A DNA stretch of 41,489 nucleotides, taken from Chlorobiaceae bacterium (lineage in GTDB: Bacteria; Bacteroidota; Chlorobiia; Chlorobiales; Chlorobiaceae). The notes under the pieces are model-generated. The model was not told the DNA's origin, did not search any database, and saw only the letters and a list, made by a program, of their open reading frames with translations. This document shows, piece after piece, positions 34,248 through 41,489 of this stretch. Within the stretch, counting starts at the first letter, position 1; each line of letters starts with the position of its first letter. Made by a program: the position numbers and the translations under genes. The stretch spans positions 14,800-56,288 of the forward strand of contig JAAXXK010000012.1 in the NCBI GenBank assembly GCA_013334525.1, in the 5' to 3' direction.

Positions 34248-35474
34248 ATGACCCAGACTGTCAAAGCCGCCAAGAAATCCTCTTCTGCCAAGGCAACGGC
34301 GAGTTCCGAAGCCAAGGCAAAGGCACCTGCACAAGCCAAGGCAAAGGCGACCCCGGTAGCCAAGGCAAAGGCACCAGCAGTAACAAAGGCTGCCACTGAA
34401 GCGAAAAAGCCCTCTTCGAAAAAGAAGCAGGCACTGGCATTTCCTTTCACGGCCATCGTCGGCCAGGAGGAGATGAAGCTCAGTCTGATCCTGAACATCA
34501 TCGATCCGAGGATCGGCGGCGTTCTGGTCATGGGTCATCGCGGTACAGGCAAGAGCACCACGGTCAGGGCCCTGGCAGAAGTGCTTCCGCTCATCACCCG
34601 CGTCAAGGATGATATCTACAATCGCACCGTCGAACAGTATGTTGAAGCTGAATCGGGCAAGAAAGGAGCCGCAGCGATCAATCCTGACGATGTCAAGACC
34701 GAGCAGATTCCCGTTCCTGTCGTCGATCTTCCTCTCGGTGCCACCGAAGACCGCGTCTGCGGAACCATCGATATCGAAAAGGCTCTCACCAGCGGCGTCA
34801 AGGCTTTCGAGCCCGGCCTGCTCGCCCAGTCCAATCGCGGTTTCCTCTACATCGACGAAGTCAACCTGCTCGATGACCACCTTGTCGACGTGCTGCTCGA
34901 CGTTGCCGCCAGCGGAAAGAACGTCGTCGAACGCGAAGGTATCAGCATCCGCCACCCTGCCCGCTTCGTGCTGGTCGGTTCCGGCAACCCGGAAGAGGGT
35001 GAACTGAGGCCCCAGCTGCTCGACCGTTTCGGCCTTCATGCCCGTATCATCACCATCAACGACGTGGCCAAGAGGGTCGATATCGTCAAGCGTCGTCGCG
35101 AGTATGATGAAGATCCTGAGGCGTACATGAAAAAATGCACCCGTGAACAGCAGAAGCTGCAGAAAAAGATCGTTGCTGCACAGGAGCTGCTCACCCAGGT
35201 TTCGATGGACGACAAGGTGCTCACCGACATTGCAAGGCTATGCATGAGCCTCGGCATCGATGGACACCGCGGCGAACTGACCATCACCAGGACAGCCTAC
35301 GCCTTCGCCGCATACAAGGGCCAGACGACGGTCACCATGGAGCACGTCAAGGAGATCGCCGGACTCTGCCTTCGCCACCGCCTGCGCAAGGATCCGCTTG
35401 AGACCGTCGACGCCGGTGAAAAGATCGACCGCGAGCTTGCAAAAGTACTTGGAGAAGCCGAAGCAACAGCATGA
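34248..35474 (+). CDS. bchI: magnesium chelatase subunit I (AAA+ ATPase)
   Basis: BchI is the ATPase of the three-part enzyme that inserts Mg2+ into protoporphyrin IX, the entry to bacteriochlorophyll synthesis. The protein is 408 residues. Walker A GHRGTGKST lies at 96-104, Walker B in FLYIDEVNLLDDHLVD, and the sensor/Arg-finger region in GNPEEGELRPQLLDRFG. The C-terminal helical domain is intact. Residues 1-61 are an unusual basic Ala/Lys-rich tail of AKAKAPA-like repeats, absent from most BchI. The start is supported by the lack of another Met before the AAA+ core (next Met76). Its last codons overlap bchD by 4 nt (ATGA), so translation is coupled. Confidence 0.97.
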   Translation: MTQTVKAAKKSSSAKATASSEAKAKAPAQAKAKATPVAKAKAPAVTKAATEAKKPSSKKKQALAFPFTAIVGQEEMKLSLILNIIDPRIGGVLVMGHRGTGKSTTVRALAEVLPLITRVKDDIYNRTVEQYVEAESGKKGAAAINPDDVKTEQIPVPVVDLPLGATEDRVCGTIDIEKALTSGVKAFEPGLLAQSNRGFLYIDEVNLLDDHLVDVLLDVAASGKNVVEREGISIRHPARFVLVGSGNPEEGELRPQLLDRFGLHARIITINDVAKRVDIVKRRREYDEDPEAYMKKCTREQQKLQKKIVAAQELLTQVSMDDKVLTDIARLCMSLGIDGHRGELTITRTAYAFAAYKGQTTVTMEHVKEIAGLCLRHRLRKDPLETVDAGEKIDRELAKVLGEAEATA

Positions 35475-37324
35475 TAGCATTTACCGATATTGTAGGAATG
35501 GATCTGGCCAAGCAGGCGCTTATGCTGCTGGCCGTCGATCCCTCCCTTGGCGGTGTAGTAATTCCTTCGGCCGTAGGCTCTGGAAAGTCGACACTCGCAA
35601 GGGCATTCGCCGGTATTCTTCCTGAAGAGACTCCTTTCGTAGAGCTTCCGCTTAACGTGACCGAAGATCGCCTGATCGGCGGCGTCGATCTCGAAGCGAC
35701 CCTGGCCTCCGGTCAGCGCGTCGTCCAGCATGGTGTGCTCTCAAAGGCTCACAAGGGTGTACTGTACGTCGATTCACTCAGCCTGCTTGACAGCTCTGCC
35801 GTATCGCATATCATGGATGCCATGTCGCGCGGCCTGGTTCTCGTTGAACGGGAAGGGCTCAGCGAGGTGCATCCGGCAAATTTCATGCTGGTCGGCACCT
35901 ACGACCCGAGCGATGGAGAGGTGCGCATGGGGCTGCTCGACAGGATCGGCATCATTGTGCCATTCACAGCGCAGAACGATTACCGTGCCCGCAAGAAAAT
36001 CGTGAACATCGTGATGGGCACCAGGGACCAGGAGGATACCGAAGACGAGCTTCGGATGCTCCGTGGGCTGATTGAAGCCGCCAAGGAGCAGCTGCTTCGC
36101 GTCTCCATGACCAACGAGCAGATCAAGGGCCTGATACAGACCGCCATCAGCCTTGGTGTCGAGGGTAACAGGGTCGATATTTTCGCCATTCGTGCGGCAA
36201 TTGCCAGCGCAGCGCTTGCACAGAGGACAGAGGTCGACGACGAAGACCTGAAGCTCGCAGTAAAGCTCGTGCTTGTGCCGAGGGCCACCCGCATGCCCGA
36301 GCGCGAGGCGACTGAAGAGGATATGGCCCAGGACCAGCCACCTCCCGAGGATGAGGAGCCGGAGGGCGAAGACGAGAACGCACCGCCGGATGAGCCGGAT
36401 GCCGATGCCGAGGAGGAGCAGGAAGAGACTCCCGACATGATCGAGGAGCTTATGATGGATTCCATCGAGACCGAGCTTCCCGACAACATCCTGAACATCT
36501 CGCTTGCTTCGAAGAAGAAGGCCAAATCAGGCAGCCGTGGTGAAGCCCTCAACAACCGTCGTGGCCGCTTCGTACGTGCACAGGAAGGGGAGATGAAGAG
36601 CGGTAAGGTCGCGCTTATACCTACCCTTATCTCTGCCGCACCATGGCAGCAAAGCCGCAGGCAGGACAAGAAAATGGCCGGTCGGCCGGCAGGCGCCCTT
36701 ATTATCAATAAAGAGGACGTCAAGATCAAGAAGTTCCGCGACAAGTCCGGTACCCTTTTCATCTTCATGGTGGACGCATCAGGCTCCATGGCCCTTAACC
36801 GTATGCGCCAGGCAAAGGGCGCCGTGGCGAGCTTGCTCCAGAACGCCTACGTACATCGTGACCAGGTCGCACTGATCTCTTTCCGCGGCAAGCAGGCTCA
36901 GGTGCTTCTGCCCCCGTCACAGAGCGTTGACCGCGCCAAGCGTGAACTCGATGTGCTGCCTACAGGAGGAGGAACCCCACTTGCATCGGCCCTCTTTACC
37001 GGCTGGGAGACGGCCAAGCAGGCCCGTACAAAGGGAATTTCGCAGATCATGTTCGTCATGATCACCGACGGAAGGGGCAACATTCCGCTGCAGGCGGCGT
37101 ACGAGCCAAACGCAGAGAAAGCTCCCAAGGAGGAGCTCGAAAAAGAGATCGAAGCCCTGGCTCTTTCGATTCAGGCCGACGGAGTAGCCTCGATCGTAAT
37201 CGATACACAGATGAACTACCTCTCCAGGGGTGAAGCACCCAAGCTTGCCCAGAAACTTGGAGGCCGCTATTTCTACATGCCCAACGCCAAAGCCGAGCAG
37301 ATCGTCGAAGCTGCCCTCAGCTGA
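35471..37324 (+). CDS. bchD: magnesium chelatase subunit D
   Basis: The 617-residue protein has an AAA+-like N-terminal domain, an acidic Pro-rich linker (about residues 280-330, DEEPEGEDENAPPDEPDADAEEE) and a C-terminal von Willebrand A domain with a complete MIDAS (MVDASGSMA near 435). The P-loop reads SAVGSGKST (33-41), with Ser in place of the first Gly. The Walker B region reads VLYVDSLSLLD, with Ser in place of the catalytic Glu, so it is probably a non-hydrolysing partner that forms a platform with the BchI hexamer. It overlaps bchI by 4 nt. Confidence 0.97.
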   Translation: MIAFTDIVGMDLAKQALMLLAVDPSLGGVVIPSAVGSGKSTLARAFAGILPEETPFVELPLNVTEDRLIGGVDLEATLASGQRVVQHGVLSKAHKGVLYVDSLSLLDSSAVSHIMDAMSRGLVLVEREGLSEVHPANFMLVGTYDPSDGEVRMGLLDRIGIIVPFTAQNDYRARKKIVNIVMGTRDQEDTEDELRMLRGLIEAAKEQLLRVSMTNEQIKGLIQTAISLGVEGNRVDIFAIRAAIASAALAQRTEVDDEDLKLAVKLVLVPRATRMPEREATEEDMAQDQPPPEDEEPEGEDENAPPDEPDADAEEEQEETPDMIEELMMDSIETELPDNILNISLASKKKAKSGSRGEALNNRRGRFVRAQEGEMKSGKVALIPTLISAAPWQQSRRQDKKMAGRPAGALIINKEDVKIKKFRDKSGTLFIFMVDASGSMALNRMRQAKGAVASLLQNAYVHRDQVALISFRGKQAQVLLPPSQSVDRAKRELDVLPTGGGTPLASALFTGWETAKQARTKGISQIMFVMITDGRGNIPLQAAYEPNAEKAPKEELEKEIEALALSIQADGVASIVIDTQMNYLSRGEAPKLAQKLGGRYFYMPNAKAEQIVEAALS

Positions 37325-37335
37325 CCAGAAAAATT

Positions 37336-37372
37336 ATTTTATCGGCCCGCAATCGAAGCGGGCCGATAAAAT
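37336..37372. terminator. 15-bp hairpin between bchD and bchH
   Basis: ATTTTATCGGCCCGC/GCGGGCCGATAAAAT is an exact 15-bp stem around a 7-nt loop, 11 nt after the bchD stop. The stem ends in A/T pairs, so it can act as a terminator on either strand. It likely lowers bchH transcription relative to bchID or protects the bchID message. Confidence 0.65.
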
Positions 37373-37480
37373 GATCTCTTCGGAATTATTCTCTTCTTTT
37401 ATACATTAGTATAACGACAAATAGGGTTTACCTATATGTCAGTAGTTTTTTTTTACCAATTTGCACTGAATTATTTCGTT

Positions 37481-40400
37481 ATGGCAACACGTCGTAAAAT
37501 CACTGCCATTGTAGGCCTTGAGCAGTACAATGCCGGACTCTGGAAGAGAATCAAGGGCATGCTTGAAAAGGATGCGGACCTTGTTCAGTTAAGTGATGTC
37601 GATCTTGAAAAGCAGAGCCCCGAAGCTGCGACAGCAATTCGTGAGGCTGACTGTGTTTTCATGAGCATGATCAACTTCAAGGAGCAGATCGATTGGTTCA
37701 AGGAGCAGATGGATCAATCCACCAACGAAAAAACAGTATTTATTTTTGAGTCCATGCCTGAAGCCATGGCGCTTACGAAAGTAGGAAGCTATGCGGTCGC
37801 CGAAGGCAAGTCGGGTATGCCCGACATGGTCAAGAAGATCGCCAAGATGCTGGTCAAGGGGCGTGACGAGGATGCGCTCTATGGTTACATGAAACTCATG
37901 AAGATCATGAGGACCATATTGCCGCTGGTCCCCAACAAGGCGAAGGATTTCAAGAACTGGCTGATGGTCTATTCCTACTGGCTGCAGCCTACTCCTGAAA
38001 ACATCGTCAACATGTTCCGCCTGATTCTCCGCGAATATTTCGATGTTCAGGTCAAAGTTGAGCCGATCGTAGAAGTGCCCAATATGGGTCTCTATCACCC
38101 GGACTCCCAGGAGTACTTCAAGGATGTCAAGAGTTACAAGGGATGGGCCAAAAAGCGGGGGATCAACTTCGACAAGACCCAGAAGGTGGCGCTTCTCTTT
38201 TTCCGCAAGCACCTCCTGCAGGAAAAGAGCTATATCGACCAGACCATCAGGACCCTGGAAAAACAGGGCGTCAACGTTTTCCCGGCTTTTGTGATGGGCG
38301 TTGAGGGCCATGTGCTCGTCAGGGACTGGCTGATGAAGGAGAATATCGACCTCCTGGTCAACATGATGGGCTTTGGCCTGGTCGGTGGCCCGGCAGGATC
38401 GACAAAGCCTGGTACTGCAGCTGATGCGCGTCACGAGATTCTCTCCGGCCTGGATGTGCCCTATATCGTCTCGCAGCCGCTTCTGATCCAGAGCTTCGAG
38501 TCATGGCACGAGCTTGGCGTATCGCCGATGCAGGTGACCTTCACCTACTCGATTCCCGAAATGGACGGCGCCATATCGCCGATCATCCTTGGCGCTCTTC
38601 GGGACGGCAAGATTGAAATTGTGCAGGAACGGCTTGACAGGCTTACCCTTATGTCGAAAAAGTGGCTGCGCCTGCGCGCCACCCCGAATAAGGAGAAGCG
38701 CCTGGCGTTTGTCGTCTACGACTATCCGCCCGGACTCGGCAAGAAGGCCAGTGCTGCCCTGCTTGATGTGCCGAGGTCGCTGCTCCAGATACTTCAGCGC
38801 CTGAAGAAAGAGGGATATAACGTCGGTACCCTGCCTGAAACCTCGGAACAGCTGTTCGCGGCGCTTGACAGGGCTACAGATCACCAGATCATGCACAACA
38901 AACCCGATGCCATCAAGGTCAGCCGGGAGAAATTTTCCGAAATTGCTTCCTACAAGGAGCGCGAGCGCGTCGATGAGCGCTGGCAGGGTTTCCCTGGCGA
39001 AATCGCTCCGGTAGGAACCGAAGAGGTATTTATCGGAGGCCTGCGGTTCGGCAACGTCTTTATCGGTGTACAGCCTCGTATGGGTGTTCAGGGCGATCCG
39101 ATGAAGCTGCTTTTCGACAAGGCAAATACACCGCACCACCAGTACCTCGCGTTCTACCGCTGGATCAGCCGCGAGTTCGACGCCCACGCACTGGTGCATG
39201 TCGGCATGCACGGATCGGTCGAATGGATGCCTGGCCTCCAGACCGGCCTGACCGGAGATTGCTGGCCCGATGCGATGCTCGGTGAAGTTCCCCATTTCTA
39301 TATCTACCCGGTTAACAACCCGAGCGAATCGACCATTGCAAAACGACGTGGCCTTGCTACCATGGTATCCCATGTGGTGCCGCCGCTGGCAAGGGCCGGC
39401 CTCTACAAGGAGCTTCCTGCCCTCAAGGATCTCCTGACCGATTATCGCGAGCGTCACCATGCAGATGCCGAGGACATCGATACCGTCCAGGAAGCGATCA
39501 TGAGCAAGGCCGAGCTGCTCAACCTGACCGACGATTGTCCACGCAGGCCCGACGAAGCGTTCTCCGAATTTGTCAGTCGCCTGTATGTCTACATCCTTGA
39601 GCTCGAAAACAGGCTGATTTCGAACTCCATGCACGTATTCGGCGAGTCCAGCCCGATCGACTCACAGATCATCACGATCACTGAAACAGTCAAGAACAGG
39701 GGAGAGGAGGGTCGTACGCTGCCTTATATCCTGTTGACCAGTGCAGGCAAGAACGGTCATTTCCTCAGCTACGAAGAGCTCTCGGGTATGGCCCGTAAAG
39801 GCGACGAGAATTCCATCCAGCTTCGTGAGTGGGCAGAAGAGGCCTGCAAGGAGTTCGTCAAGCAGGTCATGTTCGACCACAAGAATCCGGCATCTGTTTT
39901 CCAGTCGCTTACCGGCGGCAGCAGGATTCCGCAGGAGGATGTGCCGTTCATCCAGCGCATAATCCAGGAGGGTAGCCAGATGATCCAGGCGCTGAGCGAC
40001 AACAGGGGCGAAATGGACTCCCTGGTCAAGGTGCTGAAAGGAGGTTACATCCCATCCGGTCCTGGCGGAGACCTTGTCAGGGACGGCATGAACGTGCTGC
40101 CTTCAGGCCGCAACATCCACTCCATCGATCCATGGAGAATCCCTTCGGAAACCGCCTTCAAGAGAGGCAGCCTGATCGCTGACGGCCTGATCGCCAAGCA
40201 TCTGGCCGAGAACGACGGGCAGTATCCTGAAACCATTGCAGAGGTTATCTGGGGCCTTGACACCATCAAGACCAAAGGCGAAGCTGTGGCCGTGGTGATC
40301 AGGCTCATGGGCGCGGAACCGGCCTATGACGCTTTCGGAAAGATCAGCCACTACAACCTGACTCCGCTCGATAAGCTCAAACGTCCGCGAGTTGATGTGC

Positions 40401-41296
40401 TTATGCAGCTCAGCCCGATTTTCCGCGACGCTTTCGGAATCCTGATGGATCAGCTCGACCGTCTGGTGAAGGATGCCGCCAAAGCCGACGAGCCGCATGA
40501 GATGAACTACATCAAAAGGCATGTCGACGAGGCCCTGGCTGAAGGAATCGATTTCGAAACAGCCACGTCGAGACAGTTTACACAGCCCCCGGGCGCTTAC
40601 GGTACCTATGTGGACGACATGATCGAAGATTCGGCATGGGAGAACGAAAGCGACCTCGACGACCTGTTCATCCGCCGCAACAGCTGCGCCTATGGCGGCA
40701 ACCGCAAGGGTGAGAAGCAGTCCGAGATCCTGCAGAAGCTCCTCGGATCGGTCGACAGGGTTGTGCATCAGGTTGACTCGACAGAGTTCGGTATTTCGGA
40801 TATCGACCACTACTTCTCGTCTTCGGGATCGCTGCAGCTGGCTGCAAGGCGCAGGAATACGAAGACTTCCGACATCAAGCTCAACTATGTCGAATCGTTT
40901 ACCTCGGACATCAAACTTGACGATGCAGACAAGTCCCTTCGCGTGGAGTACCGTTCAAAGCTGCTGAACCCGAAGTGGTTCGAGGGAATGCTCAAGCACG
41001 GACACAGCGGCGCAGGCGAGATCAGCAACAGGGTGACCTACATGCTTGGTTGGGACGCAGTGACCAAGAGCGTCGACGACTGGGTCTACAAGAAGACCGC
41101 CGAAACCTATGCGCTTGATCCCGAGATGCGCGAAAGGTTGGCCACACTCAATCCCCAGGCAATCAAGAACATTGTGGGCAGGATGCTCGAAGCCCACGGC
41201 AGGGGTATGTGGAAAGCCGACCAGGACATGATCAATGAGCTGCAGGAGATCTACGCCGACCTTGAGGACAGGCTGGAAGGGATGGTCGATGAATAG
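37481..41296 (+). CDS. bchH: magnesium chelatase large subunit (BchH/BchS/BchT family)
   Basis: The porphyrin-binding catalytic subunit of Mg chelatase, of the CobN/BchH superfamily, has 1271 residues from MATRRKITAIVGLEQYN. The N-terminal domain contains GLVGGPAGSTKPGTA. The core region has the conserved FHALVHVGMHGSVEWMPG-like segment (here FDAHALVHVGMHGSVEWMPG), with the His/Glu that line the metal-insertion cavity, and LPSGRNIHSIDPWRIPS. The in-frame ATG at 37436 would add 15 hydrophobic residues (MSVVFFYQFALNYFV); the family usually begins at MATRRK, so 37481 is preferred. Green sulfur bacteria carry up to three paralogues (BchH, BchS, BchT); the one beside bchID may be BchT in some strains, which cannot be settled here. 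The stop codon is the first unit of a heptamer repeat. Confidence 0.93.
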   Translation: MATRRKITAIVGLEQYNAGLWKRIKGMLEKDADLVQLSDVDLEKQSPEAATAIREADCVFMSMINFKEQIDWFKEQMDQSTNEKTVFIFESMPEAMALTKVGSYAVAEGKSGMPDMVKKIAKMLVKGRDEDALYGYMKLMKIMRTILPLVPNKAKDFKNWLMVYSYWLQPTPENIVNMFRLILREYFDVQVKVEPIVEVPNMGLYHPDSQEYFKDVKSYKGWAKKRGINFDKTQKVALLFFRKHLLQEKSYIDQTIRTLEKQGVNVFPAFVMGVEGHVLVRDWLMKENIDLLVNMMGFGLVGGPAGSTKPGTAADARHEILSGLDVPYIVSQPLLIQSFESWHELGVSPMQVTFTYSIPEMDGAISPIILGALRDGKIEIVQERLDRLTLMSKKWLRLRATPNKEKRLAFVVYDYPPGLGKKASAALLDVPRSLLQILQRLKKEGYNVGTLPETSEQLFAALDRATDHQIMHNKPDAIKVSREKFSEIASYKERERVDERWQGFPGEIAPVGTEEVFIGGLRFGNVFIGVQPRMGVQGDPMKLLFDKANTPHHQYLAFYRWISREFDAHALVHVGMHGSVEWMPGLQTGLTGDCWPDAMLGEVPHFYIYPVNNPSESTIAKRRGLATMVSHVVPPLARAGLYKELPALKDLLTDYRERHHADAEDIDTVQEAIMSKAELLNLTDDCPRRPDEAFSEFVSRLYVYILELENRLISNSMHVFGESSPIDSQIITITETVKNRGEEGRTLPYILLTSAGKNGHFLSYEELSGMARKGDENSIQLREWAEEACKEFVKQVMFDHKNPASVFQSLTGGSRIPQEDVPFIQRIIQEGSQMIQALSDNRGEMDSLVKVLKGGYIPSGPGGDLVRDGMNVLPSGRNIHSIDPWRIPSETAFKRGSLIADGLIAKHLAENDGQYPETIAEVIWGLDTIKTKGEAVAVVIRLMGAEPAYDAFGKISHYNLTPLDKLKRPRVDVLMQLSPIFRDAFGILMDQLDRLVKDAAKADEPHEMNYIKRHVDEALAEGIDFETATSRQFTQPPGAYGTYVDDMIEDSAWENESDLDDLFIRRNSCAYGGNRKGEKQSEILQKLLGSVDRVVHQVDSTEFGISDIDHYFSSSGSLQLAARRRNTKTSDIKLNYVESFTSDIKLDDADKSLRVEYRSKLLNPKWFEGMLKHGHSGAGEISNRVTYMLGWDAVTKSVDDWVYKKTAETYALDPEMRERLATLNPQAIKNIVGRMLEAHGRGMWKADQDMINELQEIYADLEDRLEGMVDE

Positions 41297-41391
41297 TTGA
41301 TAGTTGATAGTTGATAGTTGATAGTTGATAGTTGATAGTTGATAGTTGATAGTTGATAGTTGATAGTTGATAGTTGATAGTTGATAGTTGA
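41294..41391. repeat. 14 exact tandem copies of heptamer TAGTTGA
   Basis: Exactly 98 nt are made of 14 uninterrupted TAGTTGA units. The first unit supplies the bchH stop codon (TAG) and the last abuts the terminator stem. The perfect copies point to recent slippage. Copy-number change cannot alter BchH because the stop lies in the first unit, but it would change the distance to the terminator. Similar heptamer arrays (STRR) are known in cyanobacteria. Confidence 0.97.
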
Positions 41392-41418
41392 GGGCGGCTC
41401 TTGGGGGCCGCCCTTTTT
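41392..41418 (+). terminator. intrinsic terminator of the bch operon
   Basis: GGGCGGC/GCCGCCC (41392-41398 with 41407-41413) is followed by five T's, right after the heptamer array. Confidence 0.85.
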
Positions 41419-41474
41419 ATTGGTAAGTCGGCAACCTCGCATTTCCGGTATCATTCATTCCTCTTGAAACCCTT

Positions 41475-41489
41475 ATGTCTTTTTGGTCC
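41475..41489 (+). CDS. possible start of a further gene, cut by window end
   Basis: An ATG at 41475 opens a frame MSFWS to the last base of the window, 57 nt after the bchH terminator. Five codons are too few to identify anything, and no strong ribosome-binding site is present. Confidence 0.2.

Noticed and set aside
41294-41391. CRISPR array
   Set aside because: The units are 7 bp and contiguous with no spacers; this is a simple tandem repeat.

Overview
The window comes from a green sulfur bacterium (Chlorobiaceae; Chlorobium or Chlorobaculum type). The evidence is a magnesium-chelatase operon (bchI-bchD-bchH) for bacteriochlorophyll, a CrtH-type carotenoid cis-trans isomerase, a prenyl-alcohol salvage kinase fusion that suits an organism whose antenna pigments are esterified with farnesol or phytol, fairly high GC, and a moderate number of Shine-Dalgarno sites. 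The species cannot be fixed from the sequence alone.

Layout. Positions 1-6700 (minus strand) carry a branched-chain amino acid operon, ilvD-ilvB-ilvN-ilvC-leuB-leuC, with leuC cut off at the window start. It is preceded by a roughly 335-nt leader. The leader holds a short reading frame dense in Val/Leu/Ile codons, followed by an intrinsic terminator that overlaps a possible antiterminator pairing, which is the architecture of a classical ribosome-mediated attenuator. A second structured RNA lies between leuB and leuC. Positions 6845-15660 (plus strand) carry the membrane kinase fusion and then a complete Tol-Pal envelope system: tolQ, tolR, tolA, tolB, two tandem pal paralogues with different linkers, and a CpoB/YbgF-like protein inflated by a very long Pro/Ala-rich domain.

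Positions 15700-21640 are a variable, repeat-bearing stretch. It has insertion-sequence-end-like repeats, small hypothetical genes, a PhnA/YjdM zinc-ribbon protein, a DUF898-like membrane protein, and an AT-richer two-gene sugar cassette (a family 2 glycosyltransferase and a GDP-mannose 3,5-epimerase-like enzyme). Positions 21644-25863 (minus strand) form a stress block: dnaK, hsp20, an ArsR-family regulator with a candidate operator, a zinc-binding anti-sigma factor and its ECF sigma factor. The sigma gene is divergent from crtH.

Positions 27640-27811 form a compact element bounded by exact 14-bp inverted repeats. After it come, on the minus strand, an exported prolyl oligopeptidase, an Isf-type iron-sulfur flavoprotein, a small exported Arg/Tyr-rich protein and an RluD-type pseudouridine synthase. 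Lipoamide dehydrogenase follows on the plus strand. Positions 34248-41296 hold bchI-bchD (4-bp overlap) and bchH. A 15-bp hairpin separates bchD from bchH, and 14 exact copies of a heptamer follow directly on the bchH stop codon.

No rRNA, tRNA, CRISPR array or complete insertion sequence was seen. The best candidates for something undescribed are the ilvD leader, the leuB-leuC RNA, the two-kinase fusion, the inflated CpoB and the inverted-repeat element near 27.7 kb.
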